From: Rutidosis leptorrhynchoides
Taxonomy: Eukaryota; Streptophyta; Magnoliopsida; Asterales; Asteraceae
Assembly (NCBI RefSeq): GCF_046630445.1
Contig: NC_092343.1
Coordinates: forward strand, 135,587,501-135,651,500
Direction: 5' to 3'
Length of the DNA: 64,000 bases
The stretch's first letter is position 1. Every line of letters starts with the position of its first letter. Position numbers and translations under genes: made by a program. The notes under the pieces were generated by a model that did no database searches, had not been told where the DNA came from, and saw nothing but the letters and a program-made list of their open reading frames with translations. Positions 34,306 through 48,760 of the stretch are shown in pieces.

Positions 34306-35963
34306 TGGATAATAATAATACTAATTATAACTTTAACGATAATAGCGATAGTAATAATAAAAAAATAACAATTTTTAATGATAAATCCCTTTTATTGATA
34401 AAGATAATAATAATGATAATAATAAGATAAAACTAGAACGACGATAAAAACGACGATAATAATAATCATTTTTAATAAAAATATCGAAAATTCAATTGAT
34501 TATAACTTCTAATCCGTTCATCGAAACCATTCGATATTTAAAGGAAAAGTTCTTAATTTTTCGCTAGCTTTTCAAGGACATGCATATCTTATACCTTATC
34601 TCAACCGCAAGTGTAACTAATTCAAGATTCATCCTAACCTGTCTAAGGGCAATATCAAAAGTACAAGCATGCATAATCCTAAATACTCGAGCACTAGTCA
34701 GGGATACACTATTAGTATGTAAAAGTTGAATTATGAGTACTCACGTATCAATATTGAGATTCAATATTGCAGGAAAGGTACGTAGACGCAACGGAAATGA
34801 TAAACACTATATTGACCTCACGAGCATACCCATGAACCATACTCAATCACCTCCATAGCTATAACCCATAATTTCTTTAATCCTATCCTACTCGAAAAAC
34901 AATTTCGAAATCACTCGGACAGCACTCCGTCATAATATTTTATGTATACTAATAATATCTTGAAATAATACGGAGTAAATATATATATGTAAATCGATTG
35001 AGAGAGTTTAGAGAAAAATATTTTCAAGTTTCTATGAAATAATGAAACCTATTGAATTCTATTTATAATAGATTTTTGAATTATTAAAGTATGAATTATT
35101 AAAGTGAATTATTAAAGTATGAATTATTAAAGTGAATTATTAAAGTATGAATTATTAAAGTAAATTATTAAAGTATAAATTATTAAAGTGAATTATTAAA
35201 GTTAAAGTAAAGTAAAAATAAAGTAAAGGTAAAGTTTAAGTATAGTAAAAGTATAAAACTATGTACGTATAATACGCATATAAATATATATAATATTAAT
35301 TTAAATTGTTATATATATATATATTGAATAAAATAAAATATAAATATCATTATCTTTATCATACTAGTTAAGTAATTAGCTGTCAAAAGTGGTTCTAGAT
35401 ATTTATAAAAGTTATATATGTTTTAATAATAAAATTCTTTTTAAACTGAAAACGTTTTTGTACGTTTGAAACTAAATAGATCAATCGAGTCTTTATGAGA
35501 TTCAATCTTCCACTATCCTTTGTCTAGTTCTCAATGATTGACAATTTGTTCTTATTTATAAATCACTTTACCATTTTCCGAATATTGTTAAAATGGAAAG
35601 ATTTCTCAAATCAACGTGGGCCTTTCAACAGAGACTTGTAATCATAATTCAATATATCTGATAATTCAATTATTTGATCTTATCTTCTAATTCCATTGAT
35701 AAACATTTTGAAACAGATACAATCATATAAAGTATTTAATCTAATATTTTATTTACGTTTCAAGTTATAATATATATACACATATACATATATAATCATA
35801 TTCGTTTAATGGTTCGTGAATCGTTGGAACTTGGTCGAGGTTGAATGAATGTATGAACATAGTTTAAAATTCTTGAAATTTAACTTAACAAATATTGCTT
35901 ATCGTGTCGGAAACATATAAAGATTAAAGTTTAAATTTGGTTAGAAATTTCCGGGTTGTCACA
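32309..35963 (-). repeat. 3' LTR of the LARD-like element
   Basis: In sense it starts TGTGACAACCCGG and ends GAACGGGTCCTTTCA. At 3655 bp it is longer than the other Tekay-type LTRs here. The extra length includes an ATA/ATT-rich tract at about 33590-34480 (with pure TA and AAT microsatellites near 34208-34310) and a tandem array of ATTATTAAAGT units at about 35076-35206. The conserved block near 32595-32670 and the GCGAATCC/AGATCTAT block near 32880-32940 tie it to families A and 1. ORFs inside are shadows. Confidence 0.85.
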
Positions 35964-35978
35964 GTACCTACCCGTTAA
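35964..35978 (-). other. Polypurine tract of the LARD-like element
   Basis: In sense it reads TTAACGGGTAGGTAC, abutting the 3' LTR, identical to the tract of the intact elements. Confidence 0.8.
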
Positions 35979-36356
35979 AGAAATTTCGTCCCGAAATTTG
36001 AGTGGAAAGGTCGTAAATGATAATAAGTATGTTTTCATGATGCATACGGGCTGAAAATTAGAGTTTTATCATCAGCGAATAATTTGGATAAACAATCCAT
36101 TTATATGAAGAGTACGAATGAAGCTAACATAGAAGAGTGAAATGAGTAAGTGTAGATTCATCTTCTCATTTGTCGTAGATATGATTGATTCCCAGATTTC
36201 AAAGGATTTGAAGAAAATCTTCTTAATAAGATTTGACTCTCCGGTAATTAAGGGAATTAGGATCCGCTTTAAATTCGATCGTCCATTTTAATTGTTCTGT
36301 CAGAGATTTTCTTATAAATTCACCTCCTTCATTTCCTTACAACTCACACCTTCTAT
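35979..36356. other. Non-coding internal DNA of the LARD-like element
   Basis: It starts with the conserved CGAAATTT flank of the PPT. After that I recognise nothing. Confidence 0.5.
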
Positions 36357-36969
36357 TGATGCATTTTATGCAAGTCCCTAGACATCTACCCACGTCCATT
36401 GCAGGTACAACAGTTTACAGGCCACCATGATTGCTCATTATTATCCTATCCGTGTTTGTATGTGGTTACAGGAACTACAAGAACGAGATTTAGATGTTTG
36501 ACTATGTTAGATTTAGTCAGACGTACGAGTGAAGCCTCACTAGTACGGCTGACAGGCTCATACGCACGGTTGATGCTGAGCTAAGTCACAATTACAACCT
36601 AAATGAGAAGACACGAGTGAGTGATCACCCGTACGGCTGATGAAGCCAACTCGTACGTGTGATGAATGAATCGTATGGGTGAGTCAACAGCAGGGGTATA
36701 TAAAGTCTTATGTTCTTCATTTTAGGTTAAGCCTCTCATTTGTTACACACACTCAGATCTAGTGAGCTCCTCCGATTCTCTCTCAGTCCAAATCACCCAG
36801 GTGGTGAATAATAGCTCTAGGTGTTGATCTAATCACACTTGATTTAGTTGTGGTTTGACTAAATTAATAAAAAAAAACTTAACCTATTCACTAGAGGGTT
36901 TGATTCACTTATTCCGCCATTGTGTGAGTTAAATCTGTTGATTTTCAAGTTCCTAGTCATGTTTCATCA
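36357..36969 (+). mobile_element. Solo-LTR-like insertion, 613 bp, flanked by an 8-bp repeat
   Basis: It begins TGATGCATTTTATGCAAGTC, like an Athila/Tat-type LTR, and ends GTCATGTTTCATCA. TATATAAAGTC near 36699 could be its TATA box. Between 36515 and 36690 it holds about six CGTACG(G/T)(C/G)TGA-like motifs. CCTTCTAT flanks it on both sides (36349-36356 and 36970-36977). The class is uncertain because LTR elements normally duplicate about five bases. No coding sequence. Confidence 0.5.
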
Positions 36970-36977
36970 CCTTCTAT

Positions 36978-38992
36978 TCTTTCCCCCTCAACTCATATTT
37001 TAAAGTATTCATCAATATGCTCCATCCAGTTTTGATTCTCGATATACTTCTAACTTTCATATCGGTCATTCTTATTTTTCATCTACCGCTGGAAGAATCT
37101 ATTTACTTCTACTATACTCTTGGGTTTATAGTGTTTCTAGTTCTCCCGTGTCTTTATATTGCTATATGCATCGATATATATGGTTTATAATTTCTGGTTT
37201 GCCGTTGGGCTTTATATGTTCCCTTATATTTCAAAGTCTCTGCTTCTGTCTTTTATAATCATTATCATTCACAGTTAATGCTCTCTTTTATTTGCTGCAA
37301 TTTATACCCCAATTTCTATTTCGGAGTTTTGTCCTTTCGTTTCTTCTTCTTGCGATTAAGCACCGCTTGTAATGGTCCAGAATTCACATATATGAATTTC
37401 GGAATGAACATTGTTAATGTTCTAGGAAGGAAATTGTAATGGCGCGATCTTGACTTGTCAAATTACCAGAATACCTCGGAAAAAGCCGAATCATCAAGAA
37501 ATATTTTCTTGATATTTTAGAGATTAAGTAGAATACAAGAGTCGTGTAACATGACACATCATGACGGTATAGTCTGTGAATCATCACGTTCCATTTAGAA
37601 ACTCAGCATGACTTACTGTAATATAATCATGTTGATCAAGTGTCATTATATTATACTAATTCATGCTTCAGTTCCCAACACTACTTCAAAATATTCTTAT
37701 TTTAAACTTGAATGTTTCAGAATTTAGAAACTAAAATAGTTTCTTTTATGATGTAATACAGATAGCGCGAAGAGGTAAATGATTTCAGATAAGAATAATT
37801 AAGAAAATATCTTCGGAAATATGGAGGATATTTATAATGAAAGATACGATGATATCTTAGAATTTCTAATATCAGAGGATGATGAAGAATATTGTCCGCA
37901 GAGGTTTAGAGTCAGGAGCAAGGTATTCGTTAATGACTTCAGTAGGTACTGAATCAATTGGATCCTTTGAAGTCAGGTTCAATCTTTGTGATTTGTCCAC
38001 AGACTCCTTCATACTTTGCACAATCCGGTTTCCAATTCCAAGACTTCTCTTTTTTTCTTCTTCTGCGCTTTGCCAGAACACTTCTTCATTATCATCAAAC
38101 TATTACTGTTAAAGTCGTTTATAGTTTTTGCTGCTTCATCAGCATTTTTCCATTTTCAGAGAACCAATTCGTAGTTCGGAGTGTTTTTCAGAAACTTCAC
38201 ATTCAAATTAAGTCCAGAAGATAGATGTTATATATACACATATAACTGTTAGCGTAGACATGCTGTGAGATTTCAAAATACTGATTGCTAATTCCCGATG
38301 ATTCGTATGGAAATTCTCATTACAAGATGCGAATGAGTAAATGATGGGGTTTCAGTAATTATAATGATTCTTCGGAAGGTCAAAGATCAGTGAAGTTGTG
38401 ATTAAGTTTATGGATAATGTGGTGAAACATGAAAGGTTCTCCGGTAACAAAAGGGTAATCATATATATCAAGATTATGATAAGGCTACTCCGAATGAAAA
38501 AAACGTAGTTGTCTTGCTGGAGCTGTGATAGAATTTGCTACTTTGAAAAGGAATTGCAAAGTTATTTTTGCTAATAAATGCCAAAAAATCTGACACAGAT
38601 CTGTGTTGAATTATGACTTTGGTTTCGAGAGCTTTTTAAGTACGTAACTGTGGGTAATATGTGGTTGAATCATCATCTCGATTGCTCATTATTTGAAGTG
38701 TCTTCAGAAATTTTTGAAGGGTTTAAACACAGATTGTAATCGTTAATATACATTTGATGTTTTAACACAGTTTTGAAGTCAAAGTATAGCTTTGAAAGAT
38801 GTAAGAATCTAAAAGTGATGGTACCGGTTATATTTCATATTGAATTCTGAGGTTCCAAAATCAGAATATGTAATTGGGTTTGAATGAGTATTGTTGTTTT
38901 GATTGCTATGAAAGAATGTATATTATTGTGAAAGTAAGCAGTATAGTTGATAATTTGCTTAATCAGATTCGAAGAATGTAACATATTAATTG

Positions 38993-39065
<73 letters not shown>

Positions 39066-39067
39066 TC
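36978..39067 (-). other. LARD-like element interior, essentially non-coding
   Basis: There is no gag, protease, RT or integrase signal in any frame. The one notable frame is 38081-37872 on the minus strand (69 codons, SAEEEKKRSLGIGNRIVQSM onward), charged and without a recognised domain. A pure TA microsatellite occupies about 38996-39062. The plus-strand ORFs at 37879 and 37958 overlap that frame and look like shadows. Confidence 0.5.
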
Positions 39068-39087
39068 GGGTAGTACCTACCCGTTAA
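39068..39087 (-). promoter_or_regulatory. Internal copy of the polypurine tract sequence
   Basis: In sense it reads TTAACGGGTAGGTACTACCC, identical over 20 bases to the copies ahead of gag in the other Tekay-type elements. Its presence shows that this element shares their layout although gag-pol is gone. Confidence 0.6.
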
Positions 39088-40143
39088 AAAAATTTCACAA
39101 TTAATATTTTGTACAAAAGAATTTTATTACAGTCTTTATGAAAATATATATATGCATATATTCTCTTCAGATGTAACATAGATTTCAATGAGTCAATACT
39201 AAATTAAACTCATTCGATTTATGGTTGAAACCAGAATTGAATAATCCCTTGAAGGCTTTAGAGATTACATAAGTATTTCTTCAATAATATTGAAATTATG
39301 AATCAATACTTCGTTATTTGTTGAAGTGTGATGTTGGTTTTCGTTAAATTCTTGTGAACTTCGCAAAGTACGAATGATGTTATCTGAAAAGTTTCGGTTA
39401 CATCGATGATGAAAGTGTAAAATCAAATATATACTTGATTTATTAGAAATTGGAATTTGTTGAATTGAGACAGAGATTGTAGTTAACGCTGGTTAAGTTG
39501 TGGGCGAAGGACGTACATTATTGCATATTTGTAATATGAATTAACCGCGTAGTTAAGATTCACACATAATAGCTTAGTACGGAAAGATTTATGATGGTTT
39601 GGAAATTTATATATATAAGATATACATATAAATCCTTCAGTGGAAATGAGTTAATACTTCACATCTTGTTGATATGACATACTTGTTGTTGATTTGTAAT
39701 AATGTCCATGGTGATTCTTGAACTGTCGGAGCTTGTGATGTTATAGGTGTTGCTAGGGCTAATGAAGCTGACGATACTGATGGTGCTGGTGATGCTACGG
39801 TACTGTTGATGCTGTTGGTAAAACAAGTCTAGCTTGTGAATCACGCATCATTCTTGTCAGGGTTTCTACTCTTCCTTCTATCATTTTGGTTCACTCATCT
39901 GATTTTTGGTTAGGGTAAGAATAGATAATCTCTAAGACTTTAGAGATTATATAATCATTGCAAAATGTTTCTCCAATGAAGTTATGAATCAACACTTCAT
40001 CGTTTGTTGTTGGTGGTATCTCTTGGTATCTAGAGAGCGTATGACGTTGATTCTCGTGGGACAGATTGTGAAGTTGAAGTTTACGACGCGGTTGTGGTTG
40101 GAGGTGGTAATGGTACTGTTGGCGTTGATGATGGTGGTACTGG
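39088..40143 (-). other. Diverged tandem copies of a leader-ORF module
   Basis: A segment containing GAAGTTATGAATCAACACTT (39979) recurs diverged at 39292 (GAAATTATGAATCAATACTT) and perhaps near 39646. In sense, 40010-39850 still reads partly as protein (MIEGRVETLTRMMRDSQARL from about 39887) but with stops. This suggests repeated internal duplication of the region just downstream of the open frame at 40144-40453. Confidence 0.45.
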
Positions 40144-40453
40144 TTATGCTGCTGGTGCTGCTGCTGGTATTTGTAACCTTTGCACCATATTCTCTAAAGC
40201 CACTACCCGAGCGCGAAGCTCATTCACTTCTTCTATTACACCGGGGTGATTGTCGGTTCGGACGAGCGGATAAATAAAATCTAAAATTTTATGTAGTATG
40301 TAATCGTGACGAGATACCCTGGAAATGAGAGAGAAAATGGTGTCTCGAACAGGTTCGCCGGTAAGTGCTTCAGGTTCTTCGCCAAGAGGGCAATGTGGTG
40401 TATGGAAGGGATCACCTTCTTCTTGTCTCCAATGATTAAGGAGGCTACGAACC
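40144..40453 (-). pseudogene. Coiled-coil leader-ORF fragment without a start
   Basis: A frame of about 103 codons is open from the insertion point at 40453 to a TAA at 40144-40146. It contains LLNHWRQEEGDPFHTPHCPL, then EALTGEPVRDTIFSLISRVS, and a likely coiled coil, VIEEVNELRARVVALENMVQ, before an Ala/Pro-rich end. There is no start codon because the N-terminal part was displaced by the family-A insertion. It sits in the place where the other elements have ORF0 but is not similar to that acidic protein. I recall similar coiled-coil ORFs upstream of gag in Asteraceae retroelements, but that is memory, not a search. Confidence 0.55.
40449..40453. repeat. Likely target site of the family-A array (GAACC)
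   Basis: These five bases precede the outer LTR end. If the array inserted as one element, a second GAACC should follow its far end, which is outside the window. The bases after 53639 (GTACC) are element sequence, not a matching duplication. Confidence 0.4.
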
Positions 40454-43776
<3,323 letters not shown>

Positions 43777-43791
43777 GTACCTACCCGTTAA
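43777..43791 (-). other. Polypurine tract of the family-A unit
   Basis: In sense it reads TTAACGGGTAGGTAC, abutting LTR A. Confidence 0.85.
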
Positions 43792-43867
43792 ATAAATTTC
43801 GTCCCGAAATTTTAAGCAGTTGGAGGTGTTGACGTATCTTCTGGAAATAAATGCGGGTATTTCTTCT

Positions 43868-46811
43868 TCATCTGATCTTCTCGTTTCCAGTGAACTCGGG
43901 TCCTCTACGAGCATTCCCTCGAACCTTAACAACTGGTATCTTGTTTTGCTTAAGTCTTTTAACCTCACGATCCATTATTTCGACGGGTTCTTCGATGAAT
44001 TGAAGTTTTTCGTTGATTTGGATTTCATCTAATGGAATAGTGAGATCTTCTTTAGCAAAACATTTCTTCAAATTCGAGACGTGGAAAGTGTTATGTACAG
44101 CCGCGAGTTGTTGAGGTAACTCAAGTCGGTAAGCTACTGGTCCGACACGATCAATAATCTTGAATGGTCGAATATACCTTGGATTTAATTTCCCTCGTTT
44201 ACCAAATCGAACAATACCTTTCCAAGGTGCAACCTTAAGCATGACCATCTCTCCAATTTCAAATTCTATATCTTTTCTTTTAATGTCGGCGTAGCTCTTT
44301 TGTCGACTTTGGGCGGTTTTCAACCGTTGTTGAATTTGGATGATCTTCTCGGTAGTTTCTTGTATTATTTCCGGACCCGTAATCTGTCTATCCCCCACTT
44401 CACTCCATCAAATTGGAGACCTGCACTTTCTACCATAAAGTGCTTCAAACGGCGCCATCTCAATGCTTGAATGGTAGCTATTGTTGTAGGAAAATTCTGC
44501 TAACGGTAGATGTCGATCCCAACTGTTTTCGAAATCAATAACACATGATCGTAGCATGTCTTCAAGCGTTTGTATCATTCTTTCGCTCTGCCCATCAGTT
44601 TGTGGATGATAGGCAGTACTCATGTCTAGACGAGTTCCTAATGCTTGCTGTAATGTCTGCCAGAATCTTGAAATAAATCTGCCATCCCTATCAGAGATAA
44701 CAGAGATTGGAATTCTATGTCTCGAGACGACTTCCTTAAAATACAGTCGTGCTAACTTCTCCATCTTGTCATCTTCTCTTATTGGCAGGAAGTGTGCTGA
44801 TTTGGTGAGACGATCAACTATTACCCAAATAGTATCAAAACCACTTGCAGTCCTTGGCAATTTAGTGATGAAATCCATGGTAATGTTTTCCCATTTCCAT
44901 TCCGGGATTTCGGGTTGTTGAAGTAGACCTGATGGTTTCTGATGCTCAGCTTTAACCTTAGAACACGTCAAACATTCTCCTACGTATTTAGCAACATCGG
45001 CTTTCATACTCGGCCACCAAAAATATTTCTTGAGATCCTTGTACATCTTCCCCGTTCCAGGATGTATTGAGTATCTGGTTTTATGAGCTTCTCTAAGTAC
45101 CATTTCTCTCATATCTCCAAATTTTGGTACCCAAATCCTTTCAGCCCTATACCGAGTTCCGTCTTCCCTAATATTAAGATGCTTCTCCGATCCTTTGGGT
45201 ATTTCATCCTTTAAATTTCCCTCTTTTAAAACTCCTTGTTGCGTCTCCTTTATTTGAGTAGTAAGGTTATTGTGAATCATTATATTCATAGATTTTACTC
45301 GAATGGGTTCTCTGTCCTTCCTGCTCAAGGCGTCGGCTACCATATTTGCCTTCCCCGGGTGGTAACGAATCTCAAAGTCGTAATCATTCAACAGTTCAAT
45401 CCACCTACGCTGCCTCATGTTCAGTTTTTTCTGATTAAATATGTGTTGAAGACTTTTGTGGTCGGTATATATAATACTTTTGACCCCATATAAGTAGTGC
45501 ATCCAAGTCTTTAATGCAAAAACAACCGCGCCTAATTCCAAATCATGCGTCGTATAATTTTGCTCGTGAATCTTCAATTGTCTAGACGCATAAGCAATTA
45601 CCTTCGTTCGTTGCATTAATACACAACCGAGACCTTGCTTTGAGGCATAACAATATATCACAAAATCATCATTCCCTTCAGGTAATGACAATATAGGTGC
45701 CGTAGTTAACTTTTTCTTCAATAACTGAAACGCCTTCTCTTGTTCATCCTTCCATTCAAATTTCTTCCCTTTATGCGTTAATGCAGTCAAGGGTTTTGCT
45801 ATTTTGGAGAAATCTTGGATGAATCTTCTGTAGTAACCAGCCAATCCTAAAAATTGACGTATATGCTTCGGAGTTTTTGGGATTTCCCACTTTTCAACGG
45901 TTTCGATCTTTGCCGGGTCCACCTGGATACCTTCTTTGTTCACTATGTGACCGAGGAATTGAACTTCTTCCAACCAAAATGCACACTTTGAAAACTTAGC
46001 ATACAGTTTTTCTTTCCTCAATACTTCTAGCACTTTTCTCAAATGTTCTTCGTGCTCTTGATCATTCTTTGAGTAAATAAGTATGTCATCGATGAAAACA
46101 ATGACAAACTTGTCAAGATATGGCCCACACACTCGGTTCATAAGGTCCATGAACACAGCTGGTGCGTTAGTCAATCCAAACGGCATAACCATAAACTCGT
46201 AATGACCATAACGCGTCCTAAAAGGAGTTTTTGGAATATCATCCTCCTTTAGTCGCATTTGATGATATTCAGAATGTAAATCGATCTTCAAATAAACCAA
46301 CGAGCCTTGTAGTTGATCAAATAAGTCGTCAATTCTGCAGTGGATAACGGTTTTTGATGGTAAGTTTGTTCAACTCTCTGTAGTCAATACACAACCTAAA
46401 TGTACCATCCTTCTTTTTGACAAACAAAACAGGAGCTCCCCATGGTGACGTGCTTGATCGAATGAAACCACGTTCTAATAGTTCTTGTAGTTGGCTTTGC
46501 AGTTCTTTCATCTCGCTGGGTGCGAGTCTGTAAGGAGCACGAGCTATTGGTGCAGCTCCTGGTATAAGATCTATTTGAAATTCAACATATCGATGTGGAG
46601 GTAGTCCCGGTAATTCTTTCAGAAATACATTGGGAAATTCGTTTGCGAAAAAAACATCATTGATGCTCTTTTCTTCAGTTTGTACTTTCTCGGCATGTGC
46701 TAGAACAGCATAGCAACCTTTTCTTATTAGTTTTTGTGCCTTCAAATTACTAATAAGATGTAGCTTCGTGTTGACCTTTTCTCCGTACACCATTAAGGGT
46801 TCTCCTTCTTC
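43868..46811 (-). pseudogene. Family-A pol: RT, RNase H, integrase, chromodomain (broken)
   Basis: Pol continues from gag after an in-frame TGA (46814-46812). The first piece (46793-46329) holds the start of RT ([19 protein letters not shown]) and ends where two bases are missing relative to element 1. The second (46300-44408) covers the rest of RT with FIDD, RNase H ([10 protein letters not shown]), the integrase finger ([11 protein letters not shown]) and the DDE core ([22 protein letters not shown]). It ends at a TGA in place of a Cys codon. The third (44398-43868) holds the integrase C-terminus and most of the chromodomain. That piece loses frame by a one-base deletion just before its natural end. 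The catalytic residues themselves are kept. Confidence 0.9.
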
Positions 46812-47530
46812 TCATACAATGCGAATTACATTTTCGTAACATACAATCTCTGCTTTCATCTTCTTCAGCCAGTCCATGCCAACTATTACATCAAAACTCC
46901 CTAACTCTACTGGTATCAAATCAATATTAAATATTTCGCTACCCAGTTTAATTTCTCGATTCCGGCATATATTATCTGCTGAAATTAATTTACCGTTTTC
47001 TAATTCGAGTAAAAATTTACTATCCAACAGCGTCAATGGACAACTTAATTTAGCACAAAAATCTCTACTCATATAGCTTCTATCCGCACCCGAATCAAAT
47101 AAAACGTAAGCAGATTTATTGTCAATAAGAAACGTACCCGTAACAAGCTCCGGGTCTTCCTGTGCCTCTGCCACATTAATATTGAAAACTCTTCCGCGGC
47201 CTTGTCCATTCGTGTTCTCCTGGTTCGGGTAATTTCTAATAATGTGGCCCGGTTTTCCACATTTATAACAAACTACATTGGCATAACTTGCTCCGACACT
47301 ACTTGCTCCGCCATTACTCGTTCCAACACCATTTTTTCCTTTCGTTCTGTTAACCCCTGGTCTGTAGACCTCACACTTCATCGCGCTATGACCATTTCTT
47401 TTACACTTGTTGCAAAATTTGGTGCAGAACCCCGAGTGATACTTTTCACACCTTTGGCATAGCTGCTTCTGATTGTTGTTGTTGTTGCGGTTGTTATTGT
47501 TGTTGGGATGATTGTTGTAGTTGCTGCAGC

Positions 47531-47585
<55 letters not shown>

Positions 47586-48419
47586 GGGCCGTTTGTTGTA
47601 GTTGCGATTGATGTTGCGATTGTTGGGATAATTGTTGCGATTATTGTTGTAATTGCTGTTGTTGTTGTATTGGTGATTCTTATCACCGTTTTCCTCCCAC
47701 TTTCTTTTGACTTGCTTCACATTGGCCTCTTCAGCCGTCTGTTCTTTAATTCTTTTCTCAATCTGGTTCACTAGTTTGTGAGCCATTCTACATGCCTGTT
47801 GTATGGAGGTGGGCTCGTGTGAACTTATATCTTCTTGGATTCTTTCCGGTAATCCTTTCACAAACGCGTCGATCTTCTCTTCCTCATCTTCGAACGCTCC
47901 CGGACACAATAGGCACAATTCTGTGAATCGTCTTTCGTACATGGTAATATCAAATCCTTGGGTTCGTAACCCTCTAAGTTCTGTCTTGAGCTTATTGACC
48001 TCGGTTCTGGGACGGTACTTCTCGTTCATCAAGTGTTTGAATGCTGACCACGGTAGTGCGTAAGCATCATCTTGTTCCACTTGCTCTAGATAGGTTTTCC
48101 ACCATGTTAACGCAGTACCTGTGACGGTATGGGTAGCGTACTTCACTTTGTCCTCTTCAGTACACTTACTTATGGCAAACACCGATTCGACCTTCTCGGT
48201 CCACCGTTTCAATCCGATCGGTCCCTCGGTTCCATCAAATTCCAAAGGTTTGCAGGCAGTGAATTCTTTGTAGGTGCATCCTACACGATTTCCTGTACTG
48301 CTAGATCCAAGGTTATTGTTGGTATGTAGCGCAACCTGTACTGCGGCTATGTTTGAAGCTAGAAAAGTACGGAATTCCTCTTCATTCATATTCACGGTGT
48401 GTCGAGTAGTTGGTGCCAT
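46812..48419 (-). pseudogene. Family-A gag-protease with poly-Asn linker, ends at a nonsense codon
   Basis: The ATG at 48419 (MAPTTRHTVN) is preferred over the upstream in-frame start at 48455, because AAAG/GAAATGG matches the gag starts of the other elements. The order is a gag core (about residues 50-200), an Asn-rich linker, two zinc knuckles and a protease with DSGA. The linker includes an uninterrupted (AAC)n run at about 47528-47585. The second knuckle reads CYKCGKPGHIIRNY, with Tyr where the last zinc-binding Cys is expected. The frame stops at TGA 46814-46812, just after the protease, where element 1 reads through into RT. Such an isolated gag-protease could still be made, but the damaged knuckle argues against full function. 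Confidence 0.85.
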
Positions 48420-48552
48420 TTCCTTTAAAATAGTCAAATGGAACAAGTTAATCATACAGAATATTAAGAGTAGTTAATAGTATTTCGTAGCATAATATGA
48501 ACTCATTTATAAAAGCTTTTTCTTCATATTAGCGTTTTATAAGTTTAAATTC

Positions 48553-48572
48553 GGGTAGTACCTACCCGTTAA
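48553..48572 (-). promoter_or_regulatory. Internal copy of the polypurine tract sequence
   Basis: In sense it reads TTAACGGGTAGGTACTACCC, about 130 bp upstream of the gag start, as in elements 1 and 2. Confidence 0.6.
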
Positions 48573-48760
48573 GTTCATACTTAGTAGCTAATATGCAATT
48601 CAACTACTACAATTCTTTATGAAAAACTGATTATAATAATATTTCGTGTTCAAACTTTTATACAATATTTTACAAACTTACAATACTGCTTATTTTACAT
48701 ATAGTATGAAATATAGCACACAATAAATTTGATACAAGATAGTTGTGAAGATAATTCTAG

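Larger units (their letters stand above)
32309..40453 (-). mobile_element. LARD-like Tekay-related element, gag-pol missing, 5' part displaced
   Basis: In sense the visible part is internal DNA (40453-35964) followed by a 3655-bp 3' LTR (35963-32309). It keeps Tekay-type landmarks: a PPT at 35978-35964, the internal PPT copy at 39087-39068, and the conserved R-U5 block. The interval between the two, where gag-pol should be, is 3.1 kb of almost non-coding DNA. This fits a large non-autonomous derivative mobilised in trans. The 5' LTR is beyond the later insertion at 40454. The probable target duplication is CAACC at 32304-32308; its partner is outside view. Confidence 0.7.

Noticed and set aside
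47508..47774. Poly-Val plus-strand ORF and poly-Thr minus-strand ORF (47378-47686)
   Set aside because: Other-frame readings of the (AAC)n run inside gag.
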